Shown one piece after another: positions 1 through 10,697 of a stretch of 64,000 bases of DNA. The notes below the pieces were generated by a model. It did no database searches and was not told the DNA's origin. It saw nothing but the letters and a program-made list of their open reading frames with translations. The DNA lies in contig CM066318.1 in the NCBI GenBank assembly GCA_033807775.1, positions 87,210,879 through 87,274,878 on the forward strand. Direction: 5' to 3'. A program made the position numbers and the translations under genes. The stretch comes from Saussurea involucrata. Its lineage: Eukaryota; Streptophyta; Magnoliopsida; Asterales; Asteraceae. Position 1 is the stretch's first letter. Each line of letters begins with the position of its first letter.

Positions 1-2216
1 ACCATAGTCTTTGAGTTGCGTCCGCATCCAGATAACTTGTGAGCAACAGCTCGCGGCGGCCACATACTCCGCCTCGGCAGTTGATGTTGAAACACATTGT
101 TGCTTCTTGGACGCCCAGCTCACCACGCTATCTCCCAAAAACTGGATGTGACCCGATGTGCTCTTCCGGTCCAGCATGCAGCCCGCGTGATCCGCATCAG
201 AATAGACGGATAGTGCAAAACATGTCTCTCTCGGGTACCACAAGCCAAGATCAGCAGTACCACGTAAATAACGAAAGATTCGTTTGACAGCAGTTAAATG
301 AGACTCTTTAGGTTTTGATTGATACCGGGCACACATAAATGTTGAGAACATAATATCCGGTCGACTTGCAGTTAAGTACATTAAAGAACCTATCATCCCG
401 CGATACAATTTAGGATTCACATCCGTTCCGTGAGGATCGGCGTGAATCTTTGTATTGGGTGCCATGGAAGTTTTCATTGGCGAGGACTGGTCCAACTGGA
501 ATTTCCTGAGAATATCCCTGATGTACTTAGCCTGGTTTATGAATATTCCAGTCGACGGTTGTTTAACTTGAAGACCAAGGAAGAAATTCATCTCGCAAAG
601 CATACTCATTTTAAAAAATTCTCCCATGAGATTGGCAAAGTTCTTAGCATAGGTGGGATTAGTAGAGCCGAATATTATGTCATCCACATACACTTGAGCA
701 AGAACAATGTGACCCTTTTCGTGTTTGATAAATAAAGTCTAGTCAATTTTACCTCGTGTGAATTCGGACTTTATCAAAAACTCAGTCAGCATTTTGTACC
801 ATGCTCGCGGAGCCTGCTTTAGACCGTAAAGCGTCTTGTCTAGAATGTAGACGTGATCAGGCTTCGAATCGTCCACGAACCCGTCTGGTTGCGACACATA
901 TACTTCTTCTTCAATATTACCGTAGAGAAAGGCGGTCTTCATATCCATTTGAAAGACCGTGAAGTTCTTGTATGTGGCGTATGCAAGGAACATACGGATG
1001 GCTTCGATTCTTGCCACCGGAGCATAGGTCTCATCATAGTCGATCCCTTCTTGTTGACGATACCCCTTGGCTACGAGGCGCGCCTTGTTTCGTACCACGA
1101 TTTCGTCTTCGTCCTTCTTATTCTTGAAAATCCACTTGGTGCCGATCACCGTCTTGTGTTTTAGACGTGGAACCAGTCGCCATACCTTTAGAGATTCGAA
1201 TTGATTGAGCTCCTCTTGCATGGCTATGACCCAGTCCGGATCTTCAAGCGCTTCGCGTACGTTTGTCGGCTCGACGTTGCTTAAGAAGCCAGAAAATAGA
1301 CAGAAGTTGGCGGATGCACCTCGTGTTTGTACTGGATTAGAGGGATCACCGATGATTTGATGAAGCGGATGAGCTTTCGTCCACTTGGTGGTATACGGAA
1401 GAGGCTGTTGAGTAGAGTGAGACGCGTTCGAGTCCACATAATCACCAGGATGTATGTCTTGAACTGCTTCAAGTGTAGCGGGCTGGTTTCTTGGAGGAAG
1501 TGGGGAAGGATTCGCCGTTGGTTGAACAACTTCTGGTTCTGAGGAGTTCAGAAGTTGAATGTCGGTTGTAGCAGAAGACGAAACACTTGGAGTGATCTCC
1601 GGATTTAGAACAGGTTGCTGCGGGGAAGCAGTAGTATCGGTAGAGGTCGATGATGACGGTTGAGCTGTCTCCACAGTATTGGATGGCGTGCTTGTAGAGG
1701 GCGGCGGACCGGATAGATTCGACGTGTCCTCATGACGAGCAGCTTCTATTCTAGGTTGTGCTGAGACAGTTGGCGAAACATTAAAGGTGTCATTAAAAAA
1801 ATACTTAAATAATAAATCTAAATCAGAAGAGTCAGCATTCGATGAAGATGCATGATTTGGATTTACTGTTGCTTGTGCAGATCCCGAACTTGGAGGTCCG
1901 GAAGCTAGCACGCCAGTTAAGCCGGGTTCTGAACTGTTTTGTTCAGAAGCCAAATCTGCGGCTTCGTTGAATGTCACGTTTATGCTTTCAACAACGGATT
2001 TGGTCTGTTTGTTGTAAACGCGATACGCCTTAGCCTGCATAGAGTATCCGATGAAAACTCCTTTGTCCGCCTTGGGGTGAATTTGCCAAGATCATCTTTG
2101 TCATTCAGAATATAACACGTGCATCCGAACGCATCAAAGTAGCTGGTGTTTGGAACGTGATTGTTCATGATCTCGTACGGCGTCTTGTTGAACCGCTTGT
2201 TAAGGATAGAGCGGTT
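1..2216 (-). pseudogene. pol: Element A pol: integrase C-terminal part, reverse transcriptase and RNase H (broken)
   Basis: Minus-strand translation gives the copia RT series: an FKNKKDEDE-like start near 1110, DMKTAFLYG near 940, LYGLKQAPRAWY near 830 and YVDDIIFGST near 680, then YRGMIGSLMYLTASRPD near 370 and the RNase H motifs DADHAG, DRKST and STAEAEYVAA between about 200 and 60. The reading is interrupted. A TAA sits at 2217-2219, where related copies have a glutamine in TQNRS. One base is lost near 2085 in the LGKF region before GYSMQAKAY. A TAG at 739-741 follows the GKID motif. The RT catalytic YVDD is intact. The acidic, Ser/Pro-rich linker between integrase and RT (about 1350-1950) is normal for this lineage. 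The 3' end is outside the window. Confidence 0.9.
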
Positions 2217-3347
2217 TTACGTATAACAAGTCGTAGACACCGCTTCGGCCCATAGAAACAGCGGAAGGTTGGATTGGGAAAGCATGGTGCGAGCTGCTTC
2301 GACCAGGGTACGGTTGCGTCGTTCCACCACTCCGTTTTGCGGAGGAGTGCGTGCGGCAGAAAAAGTGTGCGAGATGCCAACTGACGTCAGATACTTGTCC
2401 ACCGTTCGATTCTTGAACTCCGTCCCGTTGTCGGTTCTGATAGACTGAACTTGTTGTAGTTTGTTCAGCTGGACAATCTTCAGGTGATTAATAATCAGCT
2501 CTGGTGTTTCATCCTTTGAGCGTAGAAACAGTACCCAAGTGTAGCGCGAGAAGTCGTCCACCATCACGAGAACGTATTTTCGCTTGTTAATGCTCGGAAC
2601 ATGCATCGGTCCACACAAATCCATATGGATAAGTTTGAGGGTCCGGGACGTGCTCGGAGTTGCCTTTGGCTGATGTGGTACTCTCTTCATCTTTCCCATC
2701 TCACATGCCCCGCAGAGACGATCCGTCACGAATTGAAGATCGGGCATGCCTTTCTCGTGTCCGCCCAGCACTAGTTTGTTGATTGTTTTGAAATTGAGGT
2801 GCGAAAGATGTCGATGCCAAATCCAAGCTGGCTGGGAATTGGCCTTTGACATGAGGCAGACAGGGTTATCAATCTTGAGGGATGCGAGGTGGATTGTGTA
2901 GAGGTTGGTCTTGCGTTTTCCAAACAGTAGTTCCTCTCCATCGTCGTTGAGGATTCTACACCGTGTCTTTTTGAAGCTAACCTCGAGATCTTTGTCGCAG
3001 AACTGCCCGATGCTGAACAGATTGTGTCCCAATCCCGCGACGTGTGATACCTTCTTTCTTGTGATCTTGTCTTGTATAATGTCACCGTAGCCCACGATCG
3101 GCGCTTTGTGGTCATTCCCAAATCTCACGTCTCCACCATATTCTTCCTTGTAGTTCGTGAGAAGCTTCTTCCTTCCGGTCATGTGCTTGGAGCATCCAGA
3201 ATCTAAGTACCATACATGACCGTGCTGCAAAATCGAGTTAACGGATTTTAGGTACCCAAATTTGTTTGGCTCCTGGAGGGTTAGGTTTGGCACCTCTTGG
3301 AGGAACTTGCTTTGACACAGCTTTCCCCTTAGGTGCAGGTTGTACAC
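2217..3347 (-). pseudogene. pol: Element A pol: aspartic protease, GAG-pre-integrase and integrase core
   Basis: A 376-codon open stretch. The protease active-site signature WYLDSGCSKHMTG is near 3200. The GAG-pre-integrase motif WHRHLSHLNF follows near 2820, and the integrase zinc finger has its H residues there and CGACEMGK near 2700. The catalytic triad is visible: D in HMDLCGP (about 2620), D in RTDNGTEF (about 2430) and E in PPQNGVVERR (about 2330). The frame differs from the gag ORF upstream, whose stop lies at 3238-3240, so gag and pol are separate frames here, or one base has been lost. Codons before about 3225 are probably not pol. The 5' limit given is only the open-frame limit. The stretch ends at a TAA where a glutamine codon is expected. 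Confidence 0.88.
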
Positions 3348-4731
3348 CGTTTGTGGAAACTGGTTTTGGCACAGGTTGCCTCCTTGGTGTAGGTTTTACA
3401 CCTTGTGGAGGAACAGGATTTTTAGCAGGTTGCCTCTTTGGTGCCGGTTTAACCTCAGTAGGAGCAACCCATCTAGAAGTGGGTTTGGTCTCCCGCTGTG
3501 GTTTAACCTCAGATTGGAAACCCCGTTGTTTATAGTGTTTCTGTTTATTATTACGGGGTGTATTTTTGAGTTTATGATTATACATGTGATATGACCCAAA
3601 CCAATCATTAAATTAATTTCATCAAAATCATTCCAACCACATCTAGAACAACATAAACAATCACGCGATAATTGAATCAATTGATGAACTGAATTAAGTT
3701 TAATCGGAAAAGAAACCTCAAAACGATTCCAATTATTCCAAACACAATTGTCTTTGTTTATCCAAGATTTGAATGCAGTAGGGAAAGACTTTGATGCTTC
3801 CTTCTTGACAGGTTCCTTGTTCAGCCACTTTGGTTTTTCTTGTTTTGCTTGACCAATTTTATCTGAAACAACAGGGACAGAATGCTCAGTGACTTTTGAA
3901 GGAACGGTATTTTTTGTAGGCAATTGTTCGGTCGTTTGCCTCGGCTGTGACTGCTTTTTAGAAACAGGTTTAGAAGTTGGTTTTGATTGTGAAATCTTGA
4001 TCACAGCTGGGGCCTTTGTTTTAGAACTGCTACCCTTCAGAAAATTGACCGGGCGATTGACTACTGGAGTCAAAAAATCAGTATGACTCAGGAGAGGTTT
4101 GTCGAAAGGAAACGACTCAAACTCTCCATCAGAGTTACCATCAGAGTTCATGTATTCAGAAAAAATTTATCTCCGGAATTGCAGGACTTGGATTAGGTGA
4201 GGAGGACGAAGAACACTTAGTGTCAGTGTGCTTTGGGGAATTCGGTGCGAAAGCTAGGAAAAAATCAGAGTTTAAATTCCTTTTAACATACTCATCTTGA
4301 GAATCATAACCGTCTTGTGTGGTAGATATTTTACCTAGGAAAACTTTGCACGAAGACGTATCAGATGAATTCGAGGAATATTCTGGGGAAATCTGCTTCT
4401 CATAATTGAGTTGGTCAATTTGCTCTTGGAGTTGACCATTTTCCGCATACTCTTGCATCGCATCTGTTGCCAAGGCAACCAGTTTTGATGTGAGTTTCGT
4501 GATTTCTTCCCGAACGATTTCCTGTCCTTCATCAGACACAACTTCGGTTTTGACCGGTTGTGGATTCTCAAGTTTCTCATAATTGAGTTTCTCAATCTCA
4601 GAGATTAGCGCTTTCTTTTCATTTTGAAAAATAGACCTTTCTTTCTCAAACGACTCCTCCAACTCGACAATCTTTGCTTCCAAGATGAGAGGGGGAACAT
4701 AGAGTTTAAACTCGACAATCTTTGCTTCCAA
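3238..4731 (-). pseudogene. gag: Element A gag C-terminal region, copy nearest pol
   Basis: Three overlapping open stretches on the minus strand (4731-4156, 4151-3396, 3585-3238) together read as a gag carboxy-terminal part. They contain a charged coiled coil rich in Glu, Lys and Leu (about 4730-4440), a Ser-rich acidic stretch, a Lys/Gln-rich stretch, a CCSRCG cysteine cluster near 3640, then four imperfect Pro/Lys/Val repeats of about 17-18 residues (about 3490-3270), ending KQIWVPK and a stop at 3238. The W-V-P-K ending is typical just upstream of the copia protease. No clear CCHC zinc knuckle or UBN2 gag domain is visible. At least two frame changes are needed (about 4153 and about 3590), so I treat it as decayed. 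A very similar module ends at 5839. Confidence 0.6.
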
Positions 4732-5838
4732 ATGGAATCACAAAGACTCATGCATGTGTGAAAGAAATGAATTATATCAGTTTGGCTCAAAAATTGATTT
4801 AACCTGGGACGCAAGTTAAAAACAATTGACACAGTGATTAGAATATGAAGTTCGGAGACCGGAGTTGATGTCTTCCTGTTTCAATATCTAAAACCTCCGA
4901 GTGAGGAATAGATAGAGTATGTGCTAAATCTCCGTGAATATATGAAACAAGCATCTGTTGTGAGATACTTGAGTGGCTGGGTGAGGTGACACAAGTAATC
5001 GACACTGGGTCCATGTCTGTTTCAATATTCATCCAAAGAACGAGAATGAATAGATTGTGTGGTTACCGGGATAACTGACTCGGTTTGGTAAGGACCAATA
5101 ATTCTTTTAAGTCCTGTCACAACCTCACCATATTCTTTTCTCTCCAAACTCATCTATCAATCTAGACCCCTCACTGTTATCTATACATGGGTGTGTTTCT
5201 TGGGTAGGTCTTTCCGGTTCTGGATAGACCATAGAAACGATGTAAGTCCTAACACTCACTTTCATGCAATGAGTAGAACAGTTTAGTAAACTGTGAAGTA
5301 CGAGTTCTAAACTAAGGTGTTTAGACATCAACGCATTTAAGAACGAGTCTTGATTTGAGTTGATCAGAAGTCATTGTTGAACATGAAAGAATTTCAAAGA
5401 GAAAAAATCAAGCTCAAGACAGAATGACTCAGTAAGCACAACATTTTGCAAGAAGTGAGACAATTATTAGAAAGTTTAATTGTGAAGAACAAGCCACAAT
5501 TATTATATCAGATAAGAATGAAATCATTAGCAAGAATTAGCGAACTTGGAAAACAACTGGGAATTCAAACGAGTGTATTTCCATCGAAAAGTCAACACAT
5601 ATGTGAGACATGGAAATAACTAAGTCAATAAAATGTTGGACGTGGAAATCATGAAGATTAGAATTGGAGAATAACAAACACAAGTAAGTTATTCAGAATG
5701 ATTTACCACAGTCTTTGAATTCAGTTGAAGTTCACTTACCTTTCATAGTTCTCCCCCTCGTGGCATAACCTTTGAATGCTCGTCATGTGATGTGAATAAT
5801 AGAAATTAAAACTGCACATGACATTCCTGCAAAACCGA
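4732..5838 (-). other. Non-coding stretch between the two gag-like modules of element A
   Basis: About 1.1 kb with no open frame of note. On the minus strand it begins just after a gag-like stop (5839) and soon contains a purine tract, CGAGGGGGAG, at about 5747-5756, the kind normally found just upstream of a 3' LTR. No LTR start with a partner copy is visible. It may be post-pol sequence brought next to gag by deletion or recombination. I cannot assign it. Confidence 0.4.
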
Positions 5839-7329
5839 TTAGACAGATTTTGGTATCCATCTTTTGATGGATCCTTGTTGGTTAAATGCCCTATGAGGAC
5901 CTGGGAAACTATAAGTGCCATACCAATAGTTAGCATGATCTTTCTTTACAAACTCACTTGTTCCACAATAAGAACAACACAGCTTTTGAGTAGATAATCT
6001 GATCAGCTTATTAACAGAGTAAGCACGATCAGATTTCACAAAACGTTTAGCATGAAAATCTTTGTTGTTCTTGTCACTCTTAACAATGACGAATGGCTTT
6101 GAAGCAGGAGCAGATCCTTTAACTCTCCAAACCATGTTCACTTTCTTGAAAAAATGATTATCTTTATTATCCAAACGAGAATTATAGAAAAGATTGGAAG
6201 GTCGAATCTGATCTTTTGGAAAATCATTTGATTTGACAAAATTCTTTGAAGAACGATTTGTAGAAAAAGAACTTGAAGCATAAGAAGGTTGAACACCTTT
6301 GAACTTGCTTTCTTCAAGTTTCTTGACCTTAACGGATAAGGTATTTCGTTCTTTGAGAATTAAATCAAATTTCTTTTGTAAATCAGATTTAACCTTTTGT
6401 TCCTTCAAAATCTCGATTGCTAAGTCAGATAATCTCTTTGTAAGTTTAGAAATCTCAGTCTGAAAGATCTTTCTCTCTTTAGCAAAATCATCTTTCAAAC
6501 ATTTAGCTCTAAAACCTTCAACTTTCTTTTTCTCAGTTTCTTTGCTTAGAATGTCTAATTCTTTCTCCAAATCGGATATTTTCAAAGAAAGTTCTCCATT
6601 CTTTTTAGAAAAAGATTTGCGTTCCGTTTCAAACTTTTCTCTTTCTAAAAACAAAACTTTTTCAAAGTCGGAGATTTGTTTTGAAAGTTTTAGACACATA
6701 AGCTCAAGACTCTTCTTCTCTTCAAGAGATTTAGTTGAAACACACGATTGCTTTTGAATAAGCAATTGTCTTTCCTTTTCAAAACTTTCTTTCTCCTTTT
6801 TAAAAACCTTTTCAAGAGTAGATAATTTACTTTTAAGCTCAAGGTTTTCACAGTTTAGGAGTTTACCTTTCTCTTCTTCTTCAGCAAGCTTCTCAGAACT
6901 ATTCCAGATTTAAGATTTTAGTTCCTTCAGTTCTTTGACGTACTTGCTGATCAAATCATCTTTCTGCTTGATATTCTTTTCATATATTCTTGTTTGCTCT
7001 TTCTCAGTCTTCTCCTTCTTATCAGGCTGCTTGTGCTCATCTACCTTCTTATTCACTGGTTCATCCTTCTTCTTACTTTCTACTTTCTCCGTCTTCTCCT
7101 TCTTCTCTGACTTATCTTGCTCATCAGCTCTCTTCTTTCCCTCATACTGGTCCTGATAATCGTGGCGCTTGTTGGAGGAGATGGAGTAGTGCTGGTTATT
7201 GGACGAAGGCTTTTTATAGAATTTCTGTTGTTGGAAAGATTTAGTGAGCAGAGCTATCGATTTCTTAAAGTCAGATACATAATCGTCAGAATCCTGAAGA
7301 GCTGCTTCAAACTGAGATGAATAAGACAT
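5839..7329 (-). pseudogene. gag: Element A gag-like coiled-coil protein, copy nearest the leader
   Basis: ATG at 7329 follows a TTTTTCAG-GTAACAA context. The reading runs in one frame to 5839 with a single internal stop (TAA at 6910). The N-terminal about 40 residues contain the FKKSIALLTKSFQQQ stretch that in related copia gags follows the UBN2 domain, so the UBN2 domain itself is missing. Then come Lys/Glu-rich repeats, a long heptad-patterned coiled coil (about 6870-6290), and a basic region with a CCSYCG cluster near 5970, ending RWIPKSV-stop. This ending parallels WVPKIR-stop at 3238, so element A carries two gag carboxy-terminal modules. No function beyond gag is claimed. Confidence 0.6.
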
Positions 7330-9082
7330 TTGTTACCTGAAAAATTATGATCGTTAATCGGTGTTGATTTTGAAGAATCAAAAATGCGGAAGAAAATCAA
7401 AAATTAAATTTGAAAAACAAATTTATAAAATAAATTCGTTTTAAAGATTTAAAATCTGATTATAGTTGGAACGAACGAAATCAAACTTCGAGAATGAAAC
7501 CTGCGAGAAAAACAACCCAAGTTAGATCAAGAACGACGACAATAAATCACAAAAATAACAATAGTCGCAAAATAAGCTCAAATGCGTCGCAATGATTCTC
7601 AAACCGTCACTAAAAAAATTCAAATCAATCGTTAAGAAAAAAAATTGCAACTTTCGTTAAAACTTTTAATCACGAGACGTGCGGTAACTCGGGGTACCGA
7701 CAAGAACTTACCAACCAAAGGGTACTTACCAGGTGAAGTGAGACATTACCGGACAAAGAATTTTTGCACAAGACAAAACTTACCGGATAAAGATGTGCTC
7801 GCAAAAAAAAATTCACTTACCGGACAGATGGAGTTTCCGGCAAAATAGGGCTTACCGGGTGGAAAATCGCTTACCAGATAATAAAGCAACAAAAATTAAC
7901 CTTACCGGGTTATGTGATGCTTACCGGATAAAATTGGTTGTGACTTACCGGATGAATGGAAAATTTAGACTTACCGGACGCGATGTACTTTCCGGGTGAT
8001 TGAGATTCTCGCAATTATTAGCACTTACCGGATAAATAAAACATTACTCAACATCAACAAAATATGTATGGATGGTATGATGTGAATGCACGATATGTAA
8101 GATATGTGATGTATGTATGATGTGTATGTATGTGCATGCGATGATGAGGGTGAGAAAAGAAACTGAAATTGTAATCAATCAATAAACAAACAGTCAACAA
8201 AAGGGGTTGTTGCCTTTTTGTGATTTTTAGCCGGAAAATGGTTTTTTTTTTGTCCAGAAGTTCATTGACCGGAAACTTGAAAAAAAATTATCCGTAAAAG
8301 TGGAGGTTCCGTCCGGTAAGTATGAGGTGTGTGTGAGGTTACCGGATAATATTTTATCCGGGAAGTTTAAAAAACAAAGATTGTTATCCGGTAACTTTGA
8401 ATTTTATCCGGTAACCTGATGAGAAATAGAAAACTTACCGGTTGACTTAAGATTTCCGGATAACAAGAGTTTCCGGATAAAGCACTTACCGGATGCAAGG
8501 ATATCCGGGAAAAATTATGACCGGGAACTTTGGGTTTTCGGAAACAAATTTTACCCGGATAGATTGGAGTTTAGAATACTTACCCGGAATGCTGAACTTA
8601 CCCGGAAAGTATGATGTACCCGGAAAGAGGACGAGTCCGGATGAAATAACACAAACGTCCAGAAACTACGGCTGTGTTGTCTGGAAACCACGGCTGCCTT
8701 TTCCAATTCGATCGATTTTCGATTAGGGTTGCTCAAGAAGGTTCCTGAAAGATTAGAAACCCTACCAAACACAAAACTAACACTAACCCAATCGACTTGG
8801 AAACAAAAACAACAAGTTTTGATGATAAAAATTCGATTTTTGATGAAGAACACTATCAAAAACTTTTGATTTTGATTTGCTTAATTAACCACTCAAATGG
8901 ACGAATTAGGATGTGAAAATTTGCAGAATGACTTATAACAATGATGCTAACACAACCCAATAAGCAGAAACAATCAATTTTGACAGAATCAAAATTTTGA
9001 AAATTCAAGAATGATACAGACGAGAAAAGTCAAGAAATTACCAAAAGTCAACTTGAATGCTTTGAATCAATCGTGTCCGTCT
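7330..9082 (-). other. Element A long untranslated leader
   Basis: About 1.75 kb between the primer-binding site and the first gag-like ATG. Nearest the LTR it is AT-rich and unremarkable (about 9080-8700). The rest is dominated by the CCGG-motif cluster described separately, with a TG/TATG-rich patch at about 8060-8150. No gag N-terminal coding is visible, although intact relatives encode the UBN2 domain here. The leader has therefore either expanded or replaced it. Confidence 0.6.
7680..8640 (-). repeat. Dispersed array of CCGG-centred motifs in the leader of element A
   Basis: About 30 to 35 copies of a short motif are scattered through about 950 bp, in both orientations. Plus-strand forms are TTACCGGATAA, TTACCGGAC, TTTCCGG, TTATCCGGTAA and TACCCGGAAAG. 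Spacing is irregular, about 15 to 40 bp. Some copies form near palindromes (TTATCCGGTAA against TTACCGGATAA). They lie downstream of the LTR TATA box, so they would be transcribed. Counts were made by eye. Confidence 0.85.
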
Positions 9083-9094
9083 GCTCTGATACCA
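9083..9094 (-). other. Primer-binding site of element A (initiator tRNA-Met)
   Basis: The minus strand reads TGGTATCAGAGC, the complement of the 3' end of plant initiator tRNA-Met, two bases inside the LTR end. Confidence 0.92.
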
Positions 9095-9096
9095 AT

Positions 9097-9378
9097 TGTT
9101 AGTTCCAGATTCATGCAATGATTATGAAATCAAACAAATAAGCAATAGTGTATAATGATTTCAACTGGTCATCCCTGTATTATGCTTTCAAAGTAGAGAG
9201 AATTACAATACGAGTAGGAAAGCAAATGAGACAACTAGCCTGTTTTCTAAGGCTAAGCTATCTATTTATATGGAGGGCCCGTGGTTAACAAGCCCACGGC
9301 CCGTTCACTAATAAGGCTCAAAATAAAGAAATACAGTTTAAACCCTGAACTTTAAATCAACATAAATTGACCCTAACA
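9097..9378 (-). repeat. 5' LTR of element A (282 bp)
   Basis: The LTR starts TGTTAG and ends CTAACA, a perfect 6-bp terminal inverted repeat, with the primer-binding site two bases inside. It contains a TATA box at 9263-9270 (minus) and just upstream a GC-rich hairpin at 9273-9302. It is short for a Sirevirus-like element. The partner 3' LTR is outside the window. Confidence 0.88.
9263..9270 (-). promoter_or_regulatory. TATA box of element A LTR
   Basis: TATAAATA on the minus strand, positioned to drive transcription into the leader and gag. Confidence 0.6.
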
Positions 9379-9595
9379 TTTACTTTTCAGTATATATAAT
9401 AGTTAGCAACTGTAAGCTAACTAACTTTTGACATATCTTTGTATTCACTTGTAATCTTTGAGAGACTCTCTCTCTCTAGATCTGTAATCTGTTCTTAATC
9501 GAATACAAAGCTTTTGGATCCAATTCTCTATTATTCTACTGTTTGATTGTTCTTGATTGTATAATTCATTGTAAGATTGAATCATGGTTTCTACA
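9379..9595 (+). repeat. 3' part of the 5' LTR of element B
   Basis: The stretch matches 32077-32291 base for base apart from small changes, and ends TTTCTACA directly before the primer-binding site. It contains the TATATATA box at about 9391-9398. The missing first part lies left of the window, beyond element A. Confidence 0.93.
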
Positions 9596-9597
9596 AT

Positions 9598-9610
9598 TGG
9601 TATCAGAGCC
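9598..9610 (+). other. Primer-binding site of element B (initiator tRNA-Met)
   Basis: TGGTATCAGAGCC two bases after the LTR end (CA at 9594-9595). Confidence 0.92.
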
Positions 9611-9794
9611 AATCAACAAACAAATTAGGTCAAGTTCGCGTTCTTGAGGGTTTCTTGATCGTGTTCTTGAAGATTTCTTGATCAATTCTATAATTGATTC
9701 CGCTGCTACTCATAATTCTTGAATTTCGTTCTATTTTTGTTCAAGAAATTCAAATTTGTCTTTCTGTTGAATCGATTTAATTCATCTGACAATC

Positions 9795-10697
9795 ATGTCT
9801 TCTAAAGAATTTCTCTCAATGGGATCTGAAACAAAGCCTCCTGTTCTAATTCCAAATGAGTATCAACAATGGAAGATCCGGATGATTCAATTCCTGGATA
9901 ATATTGATGAGAATTTGATGATCTCTATTTGTGAAAGTCCTATTGAAGTTTATATTGATGTTGCTGCTACACCTGCAACTAATACTACACCAGAGATTCC
10001 TACTACCAGGGTGAAGAAAAGTTTTTCTCAATATAATGAAGCACATAAACAAAGACATGCAATAGACAAAAGAGCTGTTACTTTGTTAACTTTGGCGGTT
10101 CCCAATGAAGTCTTCAATAGAATTGATAATGGAACATCTGCTAAAGAGATGTGGGATGAACTGGAGAAGCGGATGCTAGGTAAACTCAAATCAATTCAAG
10201 CAAAACTGAATCAAAGTATTAATGCATATGAGAGATTCAAAGCAAAGGAATCTGAAAGTCTAACTCAGACTTACAGCAAATTTTCTCACAATATTGAATG
10301 ATCTTAGAAGGAATGGGCTAAAGAAGACTAAGTCAGAAATAAATTACAATTTTCTTATTTGTCTTAATTCAGAGTGGTCATCGTTTGCAATAAGTCTTCA
10401 AATGAATAAATATATGTGTGAAGAAGATATGAATGGTCTGTTTTGTGTTCTGAATCAACATGAAGATTATGTTATGCAAATTGTTAAAGAAAAGAAAAGT
10501 GTTTCTGATCAATTAGCTCTGCTTTCAGAAAGGAAAACCAAGGTCACCAAAACAACAAATAAGTCTGTGTTTCTGTCTGAAATACCAAAGTTAGAGGAGG
10601 AATCTGAGAATGAAGAAGGATCTGAGGAAGATGATGATATCAAGTTAATTGCTGAGAAACTAGCATTGTTGACAAATACTTTTAATAAAAGATTAGA
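9795..10697 (+). pseudogene. gag: Element B gag, UBN2-type N-terminal part, frameshifted and truncated
   Basis: The ATG at 9795 opens a copia gag: the KPPVLIPNEYQQWKIRM start, then the IDKRAVTLLTLAVPNEVF and MWDELEKRM motifs of the UBN2 gag polypeptide domain. A one-base change near 10285 ends this frame at 10301. The protein continues in the next frame (NDLRRNG, then LNSEWSSF) through a DDDIKLIAEKLALLTNTF stretch. At about 10697 the gag sequence stops abruptly and joins pol downstream of the integrase core, so the zinc knuckles, protease and integrase catalytic core are missing. Gag normally forms the virus-like particle. This copy cannot make a full one. Confidence 0.85.

Larger units (their letters stand above)
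1..9378 (-). mobile_element. Element A: Ty1/copia (Sirevirus-like) retrotransposon, 3' end outside window
   Basis: Read on the minus strand the order is 5' LTR (9378-9097), initiator-Met primer-binding site, a long non-coding leader with CCGG motifs, gag-like coiled-coil sequence, protease, integrase, RT and RNase H, the last cut by the window edge. Protease-integrase-RT-RNase H order defines Ty1/copia. The long gag region with a large leader suggests the Sirevirus lineage, which is an inference. The right edge lies inside the 5' LTR of element B: the B sequence resumes at 9379 with TTTAC, and the intact 3' LTR of B has the same TTTAC at 32077-32081, so TTTAC is the likely target duplication. 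Coding regions are broken, so the copy is defective. Confidence 0.88.
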
